NCBI RefSeq assembly: GCF_001404515.1
Contig: NZ_CXWE01000002.1
Coordinates: forward strand, 434,001 to 498,000
DNA from: Roseibium album
GTDB taxonomy: Bacteria; Pseudomonadota; Alphaproteobacteria; Rhizobiales; Stappiaceae
Length of the DNA: 64,000 bases
Reading direction: 5' to 3'
Shown: positions 18,097 through 27,121 of the stretch, piece by piece
Numbering within the stretch: the stretch's first letter is position 1
Layout of the letters: every line of letters starts with the position of its first letter
Position numbers and translations under genes: made by a program
The notes under the pieces: generated by a model
Told to the model about the DNA's origin: nothing
Databases searched by the model: none
Seen by the model: the letters and a program-made list of their open reading frames with translations, nothing else

Positions 18097-18690
18097 TCAG
18101 CCGCCTCTCTGGCCGTAGGCAGAGCCCCAGCCCCAGGCGCCGGAGCCGAACCCGCGGGCGACGACGCGCTCGCGGTAAATGGCTGAAACGACATCGCCGT
18201 CACCTGCCAAAAGGGCCTTGGTGGAGCACATTTCAGCGCAAAGCGGCAACTTGCCTTCCGCAATACGGTTTGCACCGTATTTGGCACGCTCGGCGGTCGA
18301 ATTGTTTTCTTCCGGACCACCTGCACAGAAGGTGCATTTATCCATCTTGCCACGCGATCCGAAATTGCCCGCTTGCGGGAATTGCGGTGCGCCGAACGGA
18401 CAGGCGTAAAAGCAGTAGCCGCAGCCAATGCACAGGTCCTTCGAGTGAAGAACCACGCCTTCTTCGGTCTGGTAGAAACAATCGACCGGGCACACCGCCA
18501 TACACGGTGCATCCGAACAATGCATGCAGGCCACGGAAATCGACCGTTCGCCAGGCCGGCCATCATTGATGGTTACGACACGGCGGCGGTTGATCCCCCA
18601 CGGCACCTCATTTTCGTTCTTACACGCCGTAACGCAGGCATTGCACTCAATGCAGCGTTCGGCGTCACAAAGGAACTTTGATCTTGCCAT
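18097..18690 (-). CDS. Formate dehydrogenase iron-sulfur (beta) subunit
   Basis: 197-residue ferredoxin-like subunit carrying four [4Fe-4S] clusters that wire FdhA to the membrane subunit. The cysteine groups are CIECNACVTACKNE, CMHCSDAPCMAVCPVDC, CIGCGYCFYACPFG, and CTFC with the late CAEMCSTKAL. The length is short compared with E. coli FdnH because the C-terminal membrane anchor is missing. It ends in a glycine-rich GFGSGAWGWGSAYGQRGG tail. It follows fdhA after 12 bp. Confidence 0.92.
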   Translation of the reverse strand: MARSKFLCDAERCIECNACVTACKNENEVPWGINRRRVVTINDGRPGERSISVACMHCSDAPCMAVCPVDCFYQTEEGVVLHSKDLCIGCGYCFYACPFGAPQFPQAGNFGSRGKMDKCTFCAGGPEENNSTAERAKYGANRIAEGKLPLCAEMCSTKALLAGDGDVVSAIYRERVVARGFGSGAWGWGSAYGQRGG

Positions 18691-18702
18691 TGCGTATCCT
18701 CC

Positions 18703-21594
18703 TTACGCTGCCGAGATCTTGCAGAGAGTCGCTTTGGTCTCCTGCATCTGCGTCACCGAATCGTAGCCATAGGTTTGAGCGGTATTGGAGCTCTCACCAA
18801 GGACATACGGATCGGCCCCTTTCGGGTACTTCGACCGCTGGTCTTCGCCCTGGAAATGACCGCCGAAGTGGAACGGCATGAAGGCTACGCCTTCGCCGAC
18901 CCGCTCGGTCACCATTGCCATGACCTTGACCTTGCCGCCTTCAGGACCTTCAACCCAGACCTGCGCACCATCGCGCACACCAAGATTGTTGGCGTCCCTC
19001 GGATTAATCTCGACGAACATGTCCTGCTGAAGTTCGGCGAGCCACGGATTGGACCGGGACTCGTCACCGCCACCCTCGTATTCCACAAGACGTCCCGAGG
19101 TCAGGATTATCGGGTAATCCTTCGAGAAGTCCTGTTTTTGGATCGAGGCATAGAGCGTCGGCAAACGATAGAACTTCCGATCCTCATAGGTCGGATAGTC
19201 TGCCACCAGATCCCGGCGGTTGGTATAGAGCGGCTCGCGGTGCAGCGGAACCGGATCCGGGAACGTCCACACGACGGCGCGTGCCTTGGCGTTGCCGAAC
19301 GGTGCACAGCCATGCTTGATGGCCACCCTCTGGATACCGCCGGAAAGGTCGGTCTTCCAGTTGGTTTTCGGCCCGGCAACCGCCTCAATGGCAGCCCGCT
19401 CCTCATCGGTCAGGTCGCCGTCCCAGCCAAGATCCATCAGCATCTGCATGGTGAACTCGGGGTAGCCGTCCTGAATTTCCGCGCCTGGGTTCGAAACACC
19501 GTCAGCGAGGAGATTGTCGCCATCACGTTCCACACCGAAACGGGCGCGGAAGCACAAACCGCCTTCTGCGACAGGCTTGGACATGTCGTAGAGGTTCGGA
19601 GTACCCGGATGTTTCATTTCCGGGGTTCCCCAGCACGGCCACGGCATGCCGTAATATTCGCCATCATTCGGGCCGCCGACCGCCTGAAGCGTCGTCCGGT
19701 CAAATGTGTGCTGGTTCGCCATGTGCGACTTGATCCGCTCCGGCGACTGGCCGGTATAGCCGATTGTCCACAGACCGCGATTGAGTTCGCGGGTGATGTC
19801 TTCGACATTCGGCGTTTCCGGATCTTCCATTTCGATATTGCGGAAGAGCCTGTCACCCCAGCCGAACTTGTTCGCAAACTTGGCCATGATGACTTCATCG
19901 GGCAGGCTTTCGAACAGCGGTTCAACCACCTTGTCACGCCATTGCAGAGACCGGTTCGAAGCGGTCACTGAACCGCGTGTTTCGAACTGCGTACAGGCCG
20001 GCAGCAGATAGACACCGTCGGTACGATCATGAAGAACGGCGGAGACCGTCGGATACGGGTCGATCACGACCAGAGTATCCAGCTTTTCCATGGCCGTTTT
20101 CATTTCCGTCATGCGGGTCTGCGAATTCGGTGCATGGCCCCACAGGACCATTGCCCGAACCGCGTTCGGCTGATCGGTATTATCGGGATCTTCCAGAACA
20201 CCGTCGATCCAGCGACTGACCGGAATACCAGTCAGGTTCTGAAGGCTTTTTTCCTTGCCGTCGGAACCTTTGACGGTGGCAAACTGACCCTTCAGCCAAT
20301 CGGAGTCTTCTTCCCAGACACGCGCCCAATGGCCCCAGGCACCTGCACTCAGGCCGTAGTAGCCAGGCAATGTGTGGCTGAGCACGCCCAGATCCGTCGC
20401 ACCCTGCACGTTGTCGTGGCCGCGGAAAATGTTGGTGCCGCCGCCTGACGTACCCATGTTGCCGAGGGCAAGCTGGAGAACGCAGTATGCGCGAGTGTTG
20501 TTGTTACCGTTCGTGTGCTGGGTTCCACCCATGCACCAGATAACCGTGCCCGGACGATTGTTCGCCAGTGTCCGCGCAACGCGCTTCATCTGGCTTCCCG
20601 GAGTACCGGTAACCCGTTCGACTTCTTCCGGGTTCCACTTGGCAACTTCTTCACGGATCTGGTCCATGCCCCACACGCGGGTGCGGATGAACTCCTTGTC
20701 CTCCCAGCCGTTGTCGAAGATGTGCCAGAGGATGCCCCAGACCAGGGCAACGTCCGTACCGGGACGGAAACGCACATATTCATCTGCATGTGCGGCCGTG
20801 CGGGTAAAGCGCGGATCGCAAACGATCACCGGAGCATTGTTCTGCTCCTTGGCACGCAGCAAATGCAGCAGTGAGACCGGATGAGCCTCTGCCGGATTGC
20901 CGCCGATGATGAAGATGGCCTTTGAATTGTGGATGTCGTTGTAGCTGTTGGTCATGGCGCCGTAGCCCCATGTGTTGGCTACGCCGGCAACCGTTGTCGA
21001 GTGACAGATACGCGCCTGGTGGTCGACGTTGTTCGTCCCCCAATAGGCCGCGAATTTGCGGAACAGGTAAGCCTGTTCGTTGTTGTGCTTGGCTGATCCG
21101 AGCCAGTAAACACTGTCAGGTCCGCTTTCCTCGCGGATCTGCATCATCTGGTCACCGATCTCGTTGATCGCCTCGTCCCAGCTGATTCTGGTCCACTCGC
21201 CACCGACCTTTTTCATCGGATACTTCAGCCGGCGCTCACCGTGCGCGTGCTCGCGCACCGCAGCGCCCTTGGCGCAATGGGCACCAAGATTGAATGGGCT
21301 GTCCCATCCCGGCTCCTGGCCGGTCCAGACACCATTCTTGACTTCGGCAATCACGGTACAGCCAACCGAACAGTGGGTGCAGACCGACTTTACGAGATTG
21401 ACGGCATCGTCAGATGACTGAGCCTGGGCCTTGGTAACGGAACCACCCGTTGCGGTGATGGCAGCCAGGCCACCCGCGGCGACACCGGATCCCTTGAGGA
21501 ATGTCCGGCGGTCTACCGATTTATGTGCAGTGTCTCTGAGGATACTTGCACCCTGGGGGCGTCGCGCGACCCCATTTGTCTTTTTCCTAAGCAT
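18703..21594 (-). CDS. fdhA: Formate dehydrogenase catalytic (alpha) subunit, Tat-exported
   Basis: Molybdenum or tungsten bis-pterin enzyme that oxidises formate to CO2 in the periplasm. It has 963 residues with a Tat motif, DRRTFLKGSG (Arg 29-30). The [4Fe-4S] site is CTHC-x3-C with a fourth cysteine in GAHCAKG (Cys 72, 75, 79, 107). The metal ligand is cysteine, not selenocysteine: DHQARICHST, Cys197, with the usual following histidine. ATG 21594 follows AAGGTAGGG. It is expressed with chaperone genes upstream and fdhB/fdhC downstream. The nearby tungstate importer favours, without proving, tungsten. Confidence 0.95.
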   Translation of the reverse strand: MLRKKTNGVARRPQGASILRDTAHKSVDRRTFLKGSGVAAGGLAAITATGGSVTKAQAQSSDDAVNLVKSVCTHCSVGCTVIAEVKNGVWTGQEPGWDSPFNLGAHCAKGAAVREHAHGERRLKYPMKKVGGEWTRISWDEAINEIGDQMMQIREESGPDSVYWLGSAKHNNEQAYLFRKFAAYWGTNNVDHQARICHSTTVAGVANTWGYGAMTNSYNDIHNSKAIFIIGGNPAEAHPVSLLHLLRAKEQNNAPVIVCDPRFTRTAAHADEYVRFRPGTDVALVWGILWHIFDNGWEDKEFIRTRVWGMDQIREEVAKWNPEEVERVTGTPGSQMKRVARTLANNRPGTVIWCMGGTQHTNGNNNTRAYCVLQLALGNMGTSGGGTNIFRGHDNVQGATDLGVLSHTLPGYYGLSAGAWGHWARVWEEDSDWLKGQFATVKGSDGKEKSLQNLTGIPVSRWIDGVLEDPDNTDQPNAVRAMVLWGHAPNSQTRMTEMKTAMEKLDTLVVIDPYPTVSAVLHDRTDGVYLLPACTQFETRGSVTASNRSLQWRDKVVEPLFESLPDEVIMAKFANKFGWGDRLFRNIEMEDPETPNVEDITRELNRGLWTIGYTGQSPERIKSHMANQHTFDRTTLQAVGGPNDGEYYGMPWPCWGTPEMKHPGTPNLYDMSKPVAEGGLCFRARFGVERDGDNLLADGVSNPGAEIQDGYPEFTMQMLMDLGWDGDLTDEERAAIEAVAGPKTNWKTDLSGGIQRVAIKHGCAPFGNAKARAVVWTFPDPVPLHREPLYTNRRDLVADYPTYEDRKFYRLPTLYASIQKQDFSKDYPIILTSGRLVEYEGGGDESRSNPWLAELQQDMFVEINPRDANNLGVRDGAQVWVEGPEGGKVKVMAMVTERVGEGVAFMPFHFGGHFQGEDQRSKYPKGADPYVLGESSNTAQTYGYDSVTQMQETKATLCKISAA

Positions 21595-21700
21595 ATTGCC
21601 CTACCTTGCTTGTACCGAAATCGATACGGCTGGGTTGGATTTCAGCGAACCGGTCAGCGGGCGTCACGCAACCATAGACCGGGTGTGATACAGGGTCCGG

Positions 21701-21901
21701 TTAGAACCGGGCGCTGTCGAAGTATGCGCGTGTGTGCGCCGTGTCCTGCATTTTGCTGGACGTGGGATCAACTTCCGCTGCTTCAGCGGTTCCTGTTGCT
21801 GCTGTCGCAGCGACGGCAGCAGGAGCTGACAAAGCAGCCAGCTTCAGGAAATCCCGGCGGCCAGACCCACTTTTGGGCACCGCTTGATCGGGTTTTTTCA
21901 T
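21701..21901 (-). CDS. Formate dehydrogenase region Tat-target peptide
   Basis: 66-residue protein that is little more than a Tat signal (SGRRDFLKLAALSAPAAVAA) plus a 30-residue acidic tail ending TRAYFDSARF. A small Tat-target peptide with this tail is a known constant companion of exported formate dehydrogenases in proteobacteria; its role is unknown. A ribosome site (GGAGAGGAGG) lies just upstream. It sits between the TorD-like chaperone and fdhA, where chaperone-enzyme recognition would take place. Confidence 0.85.
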   Translation of the reverse strand: MKKPDQAVPKSGSGRRDFLKLAALSAPAAVAATAATGTAEAAEVDPTSSKMQDTAHTRAYFDSARF

Positions 21902-21959
21902 CGTTGCAATCCTCCTCTCCTTGCAGCGGCTGGCAGCCGCCTAAATTGCCAACGTGAAC

Positions 21960-22568
21960 TCAATTGGGCAGCATGCCGAAACCTTCGGCCTCGATCTCCA
22001 TGAATTGCCGCCCCAAAGCACCGACAGCTCCGTAAAAGACGGAACTCTTCGTTGCCTGAAGATCTGAGAAAAAGTGTATTGACCAAGGCTCGATATGCGC
22101 CTGGAAGAATATTTTCTGTTCCGCAACAGAAGTGACCGTTCCAAAGCGCCCGACAATCATGCCCGCCATCATTTCCATGAGGGACGCGATATGGTCTTCC
22201 GGTTCGCGCTTGCCTTCCGCGCGGCCGATCCCCCGGCTCGACATGTCACTACGCAGATTGGCGAGTGGTTTTTCGTTGAGGAATCCGGTGAGGTAGTGGC
22301 TCGCATAGGGCAGCAGTTCACCGCGCCCCAGACCGATAAAAAGAGCATTGAATTCGCGTTCGGCCGCTTCGGGAGACGTAACCGAGGCGATCTTCGCCAG
22401 AACGGTCAGTGCGCTACCGAGAGGTGTTTCATCACCACCAAGTTGAGAAACCTGACGCAACAGCGCAGCATTCGCCGATTTGACCAGCAGCAATCCAATA
22501 AAATCATAGAGTTCCGATCGAGCCCGGTCTTCCGGATCGATTACGTATTCCGTCATCGCTGCGGACAT
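21960..22568 (-). CDS. TorD/FdhE-like molecular chaperone for formate dehydrogenase
   Basis: 202-residue, mostly helical protein of the TorD family, cytoplasmic chaperones that protect cofactor-loaded enzymes and their Tat signals. Family-like features are RSELYDFIGLLLVKSAN, the LPYASHYLTGFLNEKPLANLR segment (the PYAS/YLTGFL motif) and EDHIASLMEMMAGMI. The first ATG at 22568 is used because GGGAGGA lies at the right distance. Its position ahead of the Tat-target peptide and fdhA points to FdhA as client. Confidence 0.87.
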   Translation of the reverse strand: MSAAMTEYVIDPEDRARSELYDFIGLLLVKSANAALLRQVSQLGGDETPLGSALTVLAKIASVTSPEAAEREFNALFIGLGRGELLPYASHYLTGFLNEKPLANLRSDMSSRGIGRAEGKREPEDHIASLMEMMAGMIVGRFGTVTSVAEQKIFFQAHIEPWSIHFFSDLQATKSSVFYGAVGALGRQFMEIEAEGFGMLPN

Positions 22569-22626
22569 CCGCGATGTTCCTCCCTCATGCGCGGTACTAG
22601 TTTCAACGTTTTACTGCTCCCCATAT

Positions 22627-22656
22627 ATTCGACTTTAGTACTAAGAGTAGTCGAAT
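22627..22656 (-). terminator. Hairpin over the DUF3306 stop codon
   Basis: ATTCGACT at 22627-22634 and AGTCGAAT at 22649-22656 pair as an 8-bp stem. The TAG stop of the DUF3306 gene (22643-22641 on the minus strand) lies in the loop region. The structure separates the DUF3305-DUF3306 messages from the torD-fdh genes. It belongs to a set of stop-associated hairpins in this window. Confidence 0.5.
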
Positions 22657-23321
22657 CGGAGACGCCTCCGCACATTTCGTGGTTCTGCGTCTATTGGAAT
22701 TTCTTCCGTTTCTTGAATTTGCGTTGGGTTCGCGCGCATTTCGTCAGCCTGCACGACCTGATCAGCTTGCGTCAATTGCACAGATGCTTTTTCATTTTCA
22801 ATATAATCATTGTGCAGTGCAGTATTTTCTTCTGGCTCTTCGCTGCTTGTCTTGTCGGCATCTGCCGGCAACGGATTTTCGTCGTTTGCGGCAAGAACAT
22901 CAATTTCTTCGTCTTCGGCCTGCGCGAACTGATCCAGCATGCCTTTGCCGATCCGGTACACGGTCTGCATGTTCTCAACGACTGTTGCAGCATCCGTGAA
23001 GTCGTCGCCGTAGTCGACCAGCCCATCGAGATTGGCAAGGACCGGATTTATCCCCCAAAGTTTCCTGAGGGCTCGCCGCCGAAGCCGTTCTGGGACGGTT
23101 GCCGACAGAAATCCGGAAAAATCGTCTTCCTTCGTCAACGTGTCCGGATCGGGAAGCCCCAGCTCTTCCAGAATTTCCTGGTCGCTCTTCTGCTCCAGCT
23201 CGGCCCGCTCTTCCGCGACGGCGTCTGCTTCCTTCTCCGCCAGTTCGGCCTGTTCCGCCTTGCGAACAGCCACTTTCCGCCTCGACCAGAAGTCGCCGCC
23301 TGTTTCGTCGTGCCCACTCAT
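22641..23321 (-). CDS. DUF3306 family protein, formate dehydrogenase accessory
   Basis: 226-residue soluble protein. It starts FWSRRKVAVRKAEQ, followed by a charged Glu/Ala coiled-coil-like stretch, then a conserved centre (FSGFLSATVPERLRRRALRKLW, interrupted only by length) and DYGDDFTDAA. The C-terminal 80 residues are acidic and low-complexity. DUF3306 genes occur next to DUF3305 and TorD genes in alphaproteobacterial fdh clusters; the molecular role is unknown. The start ATGA overlaps the DUF3305 stop. Confidence 0.85.
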   Translation of the reverse strand: MSGHDETGGDFWSRRKVAVRKAEQAELAEKEADAVAEERAELEQKSDQEILEELGLPDPDTLTKEDDFSGFLSATVPERLRRRALRKLWGINPVLANLDGLVDYGDDFTDAATVVENMQTVYRIGKGMLDQFAQAEDEEIDVLAANDENPLPADADKTSSEEPEENTALHNDYIENEKASVQLTQADQVVQADEMRANPTQIQETEEIPIDAEPRNVRRRLRFDYS

Positions 23322-23887
23322 TGCAAAGTGTCCTTGGGCTTTCGTCCCGGTGCCCGGTAAACATCGCTGATCTGGCGAATACGGGCGTCCCCGATCCCGT
23401 CTTCTTTGAGATCGATCCTCTTCTTGTCACGCTTGCGCTTGATGAAGATCTCGTCCTGGTGATGGAGTTCGACGAACTCGCGGATCCATGCAATCAGCCC
23501 CGGAGGCATGGGAACTTTCTCGACCATGACATCCGTCGTATCCGCATAGTCCTGTCCCTCGTAGGCCGATGCGGTCAGCAGCATCACGTCCATCGGCACG
23601 TCGCGCTCGACCTCGTCGGCCGGACGCATGATCACGTAAATGGACGGCACTTTGTCGGAAAGCGCGGTCAGGTAGGCTTCGGTATCAGTGCGGTGCAGTT
23701 CCAGGCTCAGCGTTGCGGCGTGATATTCGACCGCCTCGCCTTCTTTGCGCAGAACGGTCCAATCGGCAGCTTTGGCGCCGGGAAGCAGGGAAACGGGGCG
23801 CCAGCTCCATTTCTGCCATTTCGTAACACCGGGCAATCTTCTAACCACGACACCAACCGGCATCGCTCGCATTCTTTCGCCTGTCAC
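23318..23887 (-). CDS. DUF3305 family protein, formate dehydrogenase accessory
   Basis: 189-residue protein beginning, after a GTG start at 23887, TGERMRAMPVGVVVRRLPG. The GTG is chosen because GGGAGGAG lies 8 nt upstream; a longer frame to 23953 lacks such a site. The core has WQKWSWRPVSLLPGA and the YHAATLSLELHRTDTEAYL stretch seen in DUF3305. First gene of the leftward fdh operon, coupled to DUF3306. It probably acts in enzyme maturation, but no reaction is known to me. Confidence 0.85.
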   Translation of the reverse strand: MTGERMRAMPVGVVVRRLPGVTKWQKWSWRPVSLLPGAKAADWTVLRKEGEAVEYHAATLSLELHRTDTEAYLTALSDKVPSIYVIMRPADEVERDVPMDVMLLTASAYEGQDYADTTDVMVEKVPMPPGLIAWIREFVELHHQDEIFIKRKRDKKRIDLKEDGIGDARIRQISDVYRAPGRKPKDTLQ

Positions 23888-24089
23888 TGCGGATTCTCCT
23901 CCCACCCGCGGGTCACAAATCGCTTTCGCGGATTTCCCTACATGCTGTAGCAAGCTGAATAAAATTCAAGCCCCGCAGAAGTCGAACTTGACCTGACACG
24001 ACATCCGCCCTTGTTATGTGGGCTGGAACACCTGCATCCGGTGAGGAGAAAACGGAGCTGACGGTTCCCGGGAGAGGACGCGAACAATT

Positions 24090-26057
24090 ATGAGTGACAG
24101 CAAGATTCTGCTGTGCGATTGCCGGAAAAGTCAGGTAATCGAGCCAGAACGGATTGAACAAACCACCGGATTATCCTGCTCGAAAATTCACACCGAACTC
24201 TGCCGCGCGGAAGCCGGAATTGCCGAAGAAGCGATTCGCGCGGGCAACGTTCTGATCGCCTGCGGTCAGGAACAGACCTTTTTCGAAGAGATCGCAGCCG
24301 ACATCGACGCCGACGATCCGATCTTCGTCGACCTGCGCGATCGCGCCGGTTGGACTGCGAGCACAAACGCGCCGACCCCCAAGATGGCGGCGCTGATTGC
24401 AGACGCCCTGCTGCCGTTGCCGGCCGAAAAGGTTCTCGATGTCCAGTCCGCCGGAACCTGCATCATTCTTGGCGATGCGGAGGTTGCGCTTTCTGCTGCC
24501 GGTCATCTGTGTGACGCGTTGAGTGTCACGGTCGTGCTTGCACCGGACGCGGACTTGCCGGTCACGGACGACCGGCGTTTCGATATCGTCCGCGGCAGGG
24601 TCAAGGCGGCGACCGGCGCGCTCGGACAGTTCAGCCTGTCGTTCGAACAACTTCAGGAGCGCATTCCAGGAGGCCGGGGAACCTTCGGCTGGACGGAACC
24701 ACGCAGTGGTGGCCGGACTGAATGCGACATTATTCTGGACCTGCGCAAGGCGGTGCAACCGCTCTTTCCGGCACCGGACAAGCGGGAAGGGTATCTGCGA
24801 ACCGATCCCGGCAACACCGAGGCCCGCATAAAGGCCCTGCTCGAAGCCTCTCAGCTCACCGGCACATTCGAAAAACCGATCTACGTCAAGCTGAACGAAC
24901 AGCTCTGTGCGCATTCGCGCGCTCAAAAGACCGGCTGCACACGTTGCCTCGATCTTTGCCCGACCGGGGCGATCTCTCCGGCAGGTGACCATGTCGTTGT
25001 CGACGCGATGACCTGCGCCGGATGCGGAAGTTGCTCTGCTGTCTGTCCATCCGGCGCAATTTCCTACGATGCACCGCCCGTGGAGCATATCTTTCAACGG
25101 ATCCGGACACTTTCCTCCACATGGCGAAAACTGGATACCGGCAGTCCGCATCTTCTCGTGCACGACGGCAGTCACGGACTTGAATTGATCCGTCTCAGCG
25201 CGCGCTACGGCAAGGGTCTGCCCTACGATGTGATCCCCCTGGAAATACAGGCACTCGCCGGATTCGGTCATTCGGAGATGCTCTCAGCCCTGGCCAGCGG
25301 CTTCGGGTCGGTGACGCTGTTGTTGTCACCGGAAACGGAAAGGGACGGCCTTTCGTTCCAGTTGGAGCTGGCAAACGCGATTGCCCGGAACGATCAGATC
25401 CGATCGATTGAGCCGACGGATCCGGACCAGCTTGAAGCATATCTTTACGAGGAAAGGCAGGTCGAGCCTGTCGCCCAGCCTATCCTGCCCATCGGGTCGC
25501 GCCGGCAGGTTACCCGTCTTGCGGCAAAGGCGCTGAATGACACGGATGAACCGATCGTGCTGCCGAAAGGCGCGCCTTATGGTGCGGTCGATCTGAACCT
25601 GAGCAGTTGCACACTTTGTCTGTCATGCGTCTCTCTGTGTCCTGCAGGTGCTCTGAAGGAAAATCCGGACAAGCCGCAGCTGCGCTTCCAGGAAGATGCC
25701 TGCCTGCAATGCGGGATCTGCGTAAATCTTTGCCCGGAAAGCGCCTTGTCTTTGGAGCCACGCCTGAACCTTGCGGACGACGCGTTGACACCTGTTGTCC
25801 TCAAGGAGGAGGAGCCGTTCAATTGTGTCGAATGCGGCAAGCCGTTCGGTGTCCGCTCGATGGTGGAGCGAATGACCGAGAAACTCGCCGGCAAACATGG
25901 AATGTTCCAGGACAACAAGGCAGCCAAGCTCATTCAGATGTGCGACGACTGCCGCGTCAACGCGGTGTATCACTCGGAGAACAACCCATTCGCCATGGGC
26001 GAAAAACCAAAGGTACGCACCACCGAAGACTACATCAGCAAGCGGCGCGACCATTGA
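24090..26057 (+). CDS. Polyferredoxin-like 4Fe-4S protein next to the fdh operon
   Basis: 655-residue cytoplasmic protein with four classical [4Fe-4S] motifs in two pairs. The first pair is CTRCLDLCPTGA (about 283-294) and CAGCGSCSAVCP (about 309-320). The second is CTLCLSCVSLCPAG (about 507-520) and CLQCGICVNLCPES (about 538-551). A late CVECGKPF and CDDCR may bind another metal. The N-terminal 200 residues have CDC and ACGQ motifs reminiscent of heterodisulfide-reductase-like electron carriers. Divergent from DUF3305, it probably exchanges electrons with formate oxidation or cofactor assembly. Confidence 0.85.
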   Translation: MSDSKILLCDCRKSQVIEPERIEQTTGLSCSKIHTELCRAEAGIAEEAIRAGNVLIACGQEQTFFEEIAADIDADDPIFVDLRDRAGWTASTNAPTPKMAALIADALLPLPAEKVLDVQSAGTCIILGDAEVALSAAGHLCDALSVTVVLAPDADLPVTDDRRFDIVRGRVKAATGALGQFSLSFEQLQERIPGGRGTFGWTEPRSGGRTECDIILDLRKAVQPLFPAPDKREGYLRTDPGNTEARIKALLEASQLTGTFEKPIYVKLNEQLCAHSRAQKTGCTRCLDLCPTGAISPAGDHVVVDAMTCAGCGSCSAVCPSGAISYDAPPVEHIFQRIRTLSSTWRKLDTGSPHLLVHDGSHGLELIRLSARYGKGLPYDVIPLEIQALAGFGHSEMLSALASGFGSVTLLLSPETERDGLSFQLELANAIARNDQIRSIEPTDPDQLEAYLYEERQVEPVAQPILPIGSRRQVTRLAAKALNDTDEPIVLPKGAPYGAVDLNLSSCTLCLSCVSLCPAGALKENPDKPQLRFQEDACLQCGICVNLCPESALSLEPRLNLADDALTPVVLKEEEPFNCVECGKPFGVRSMVERMTEKLAGKHGMFQDNKAAKLIQMCDDCRVNAVYHSENNPFAMGEKPKVRTTEDYISKRRDH

Positions 26058-26073
26058 ACCACGGAAATCAAGA

Positions 26074-26853
26074 TCACTGGTACTGTATGGGTGCGCCGAG
26101 ATCTGCCGGAGGGATCCTTGAAACGAAAGCCAGGATGGCATCAAGGTCGTCCAGCGTGAGTTCAAGCGGTGCTATTGGCGATGGCCGGCTGATATCGAAC
26201 GGTTCCGTAACACCTTCAACTTGGGTAAAGGATGGGTGCGGGTTGAGCACGAAAAACGCCTCAAATCGTACTTTCCAGTCCGAAAAACTGCGCATGACGG
26301 CAAACGACGGTGACGACCCGATCGTCGTCAACCGGGTTGCCTCATTGACCATGTGGCAGCGCCCGCAATGCAGTACCGCCAGTTTCTCGCCGAAGACGAC
26401 ATCACCGGAAACCGCCTCGGAAATATCTGCCTTCGGTTTTGCGACCGCCGCGGTGAAAAGCTGCGCGCCCCCCGATTTGAAGGCGTCTATTGTTTTTCTG
26501 CCTATATCGCCTGTTATCCAGTCTTCAAAACGGATGACAAACTCGTTCCCGGTATCGGTGACGGCAAAGTACCAGTCGCTTCCTATTCCCGAAAAAGCCG
26601 GCACCCCTTCGGAAGTTCTTGAGAAAGCGGCATCTGCAGCGGTATCTTCCGGAACGATTTCAATTCGGATACCGGTCTTGAGTGAAAACCGCGGCAGCAG
26701 ATGTTTCAGGAAGCCCGACGCCACCAAGTCTTCCGGCGCACTCACGCGAAACGATTTTGCCGAAGCCATGCCTGACGGCAGCAGCCCGGCACCAAAAACC
26801 AGTCCGAACAGGACTACAAGAAAAAGACGACAGCACACGCGCTCCTCCCTCAC
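26074..26853 (-). CDS. Periplasmic protein with binding-protein-like N-terminus and a c-type haem site
   Basis: 259-residue exported protein with a signal peptide ending near MASAKSF. Residues about 35-130 resemble the first lobe of a periplasmic solute-binding protein (FRVSAPEDLVASGFLKHLLPRF interrupted, then GIRIEIVPEDTAADAAF). The C-terminal half carries a single covalent haem motif, CGRCH (163-167), in a cytochrome c context. It converges on the polyferredoxin gene, with its stop 17 bp away. Its place among formate genes suggests electron transfer or metal-ligand sensing; this is inference. Confidence 0.75.
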   Translation of the reverse strand: MREERVCCRLFLVVLFGLVFGAGLLPSGMASAKSFRVSAPEDLVASGFLKHLLPRFSLKTGIRIEIVPEDTAADAAFSRTSEGVPAFSGIGSDWYFAVTDTGNEFVIRFEDWITGDIGRKTIDAFKSGGAQLFTAAVAKPKADISEAVSGDVVFGEKLAVLHCGRCHMVNEATRLTTIGSSPSFAVMRSFSDWKVRFEAFFVLNPHPSFTQVEGVTEPFDISRPSPIAPLELTLDDLDAILAFVSRIPPADLGAPIQYQ

Positions 26854-26925
26854 GTTGCCGAAACCAGACGTTAGGGTACACGGGCACGGGCCGTCAATTC
26901 ACACAACGCTTATTGGGAGGATAAA

Positions 26926-27114
26926 ATGAGCGACGAATTCAACATGTCCATGCGCAAATTCCTGAAACAGGTCGGGGTCACCTCTCAGCAGGCTATTGAA
27001 GAAGCGGTCAGAAATGCGGGTCCATCGCAAGGCAAGAAATACAGGATCAAGGCGGTCGTGACCATCGAGGAAATCGGTCTGGCGCACGAAGTCAACGGCG
27101 AGATCGAGGGGTAA
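26926..27114 (+). CDS. DUF6494 family small protein
   Basis: 62-residue protein, NMSMRKFLKQVGVTSQQAIE followed by a short alpha/beta tail ending HEVNGEIEG. The pattern of a basic helix, then KYRIKAVVTIEEIGL, matches the DUF6494 group as I remember it. A strong ribosome site (GGGAGG) precedes ATG 26926. It starts a tightly packed rightward operon with Mrp, the ligase-like protein and the DUF6505-like protein. Possible role: a small factor in Fe-S or enzyme assembly; no evidence beyond context. Confidence 0.75.
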   Translation: MSDEFNMSMRKFLKQVGVTSQQAIEEAVRNAGPSQGKKYRIKAVVTIEEIGLAHEVNGEIEG

Positions 27115-27121
27115 ACCGGTC

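Noticed and set aside
21003..21006. Selenocysteine codon in fdhA
   Set aside because: The metal-ligand position is a cysteine codon (DHQARICHST) and the frame is open throughout, so no UGA recoding is needed.
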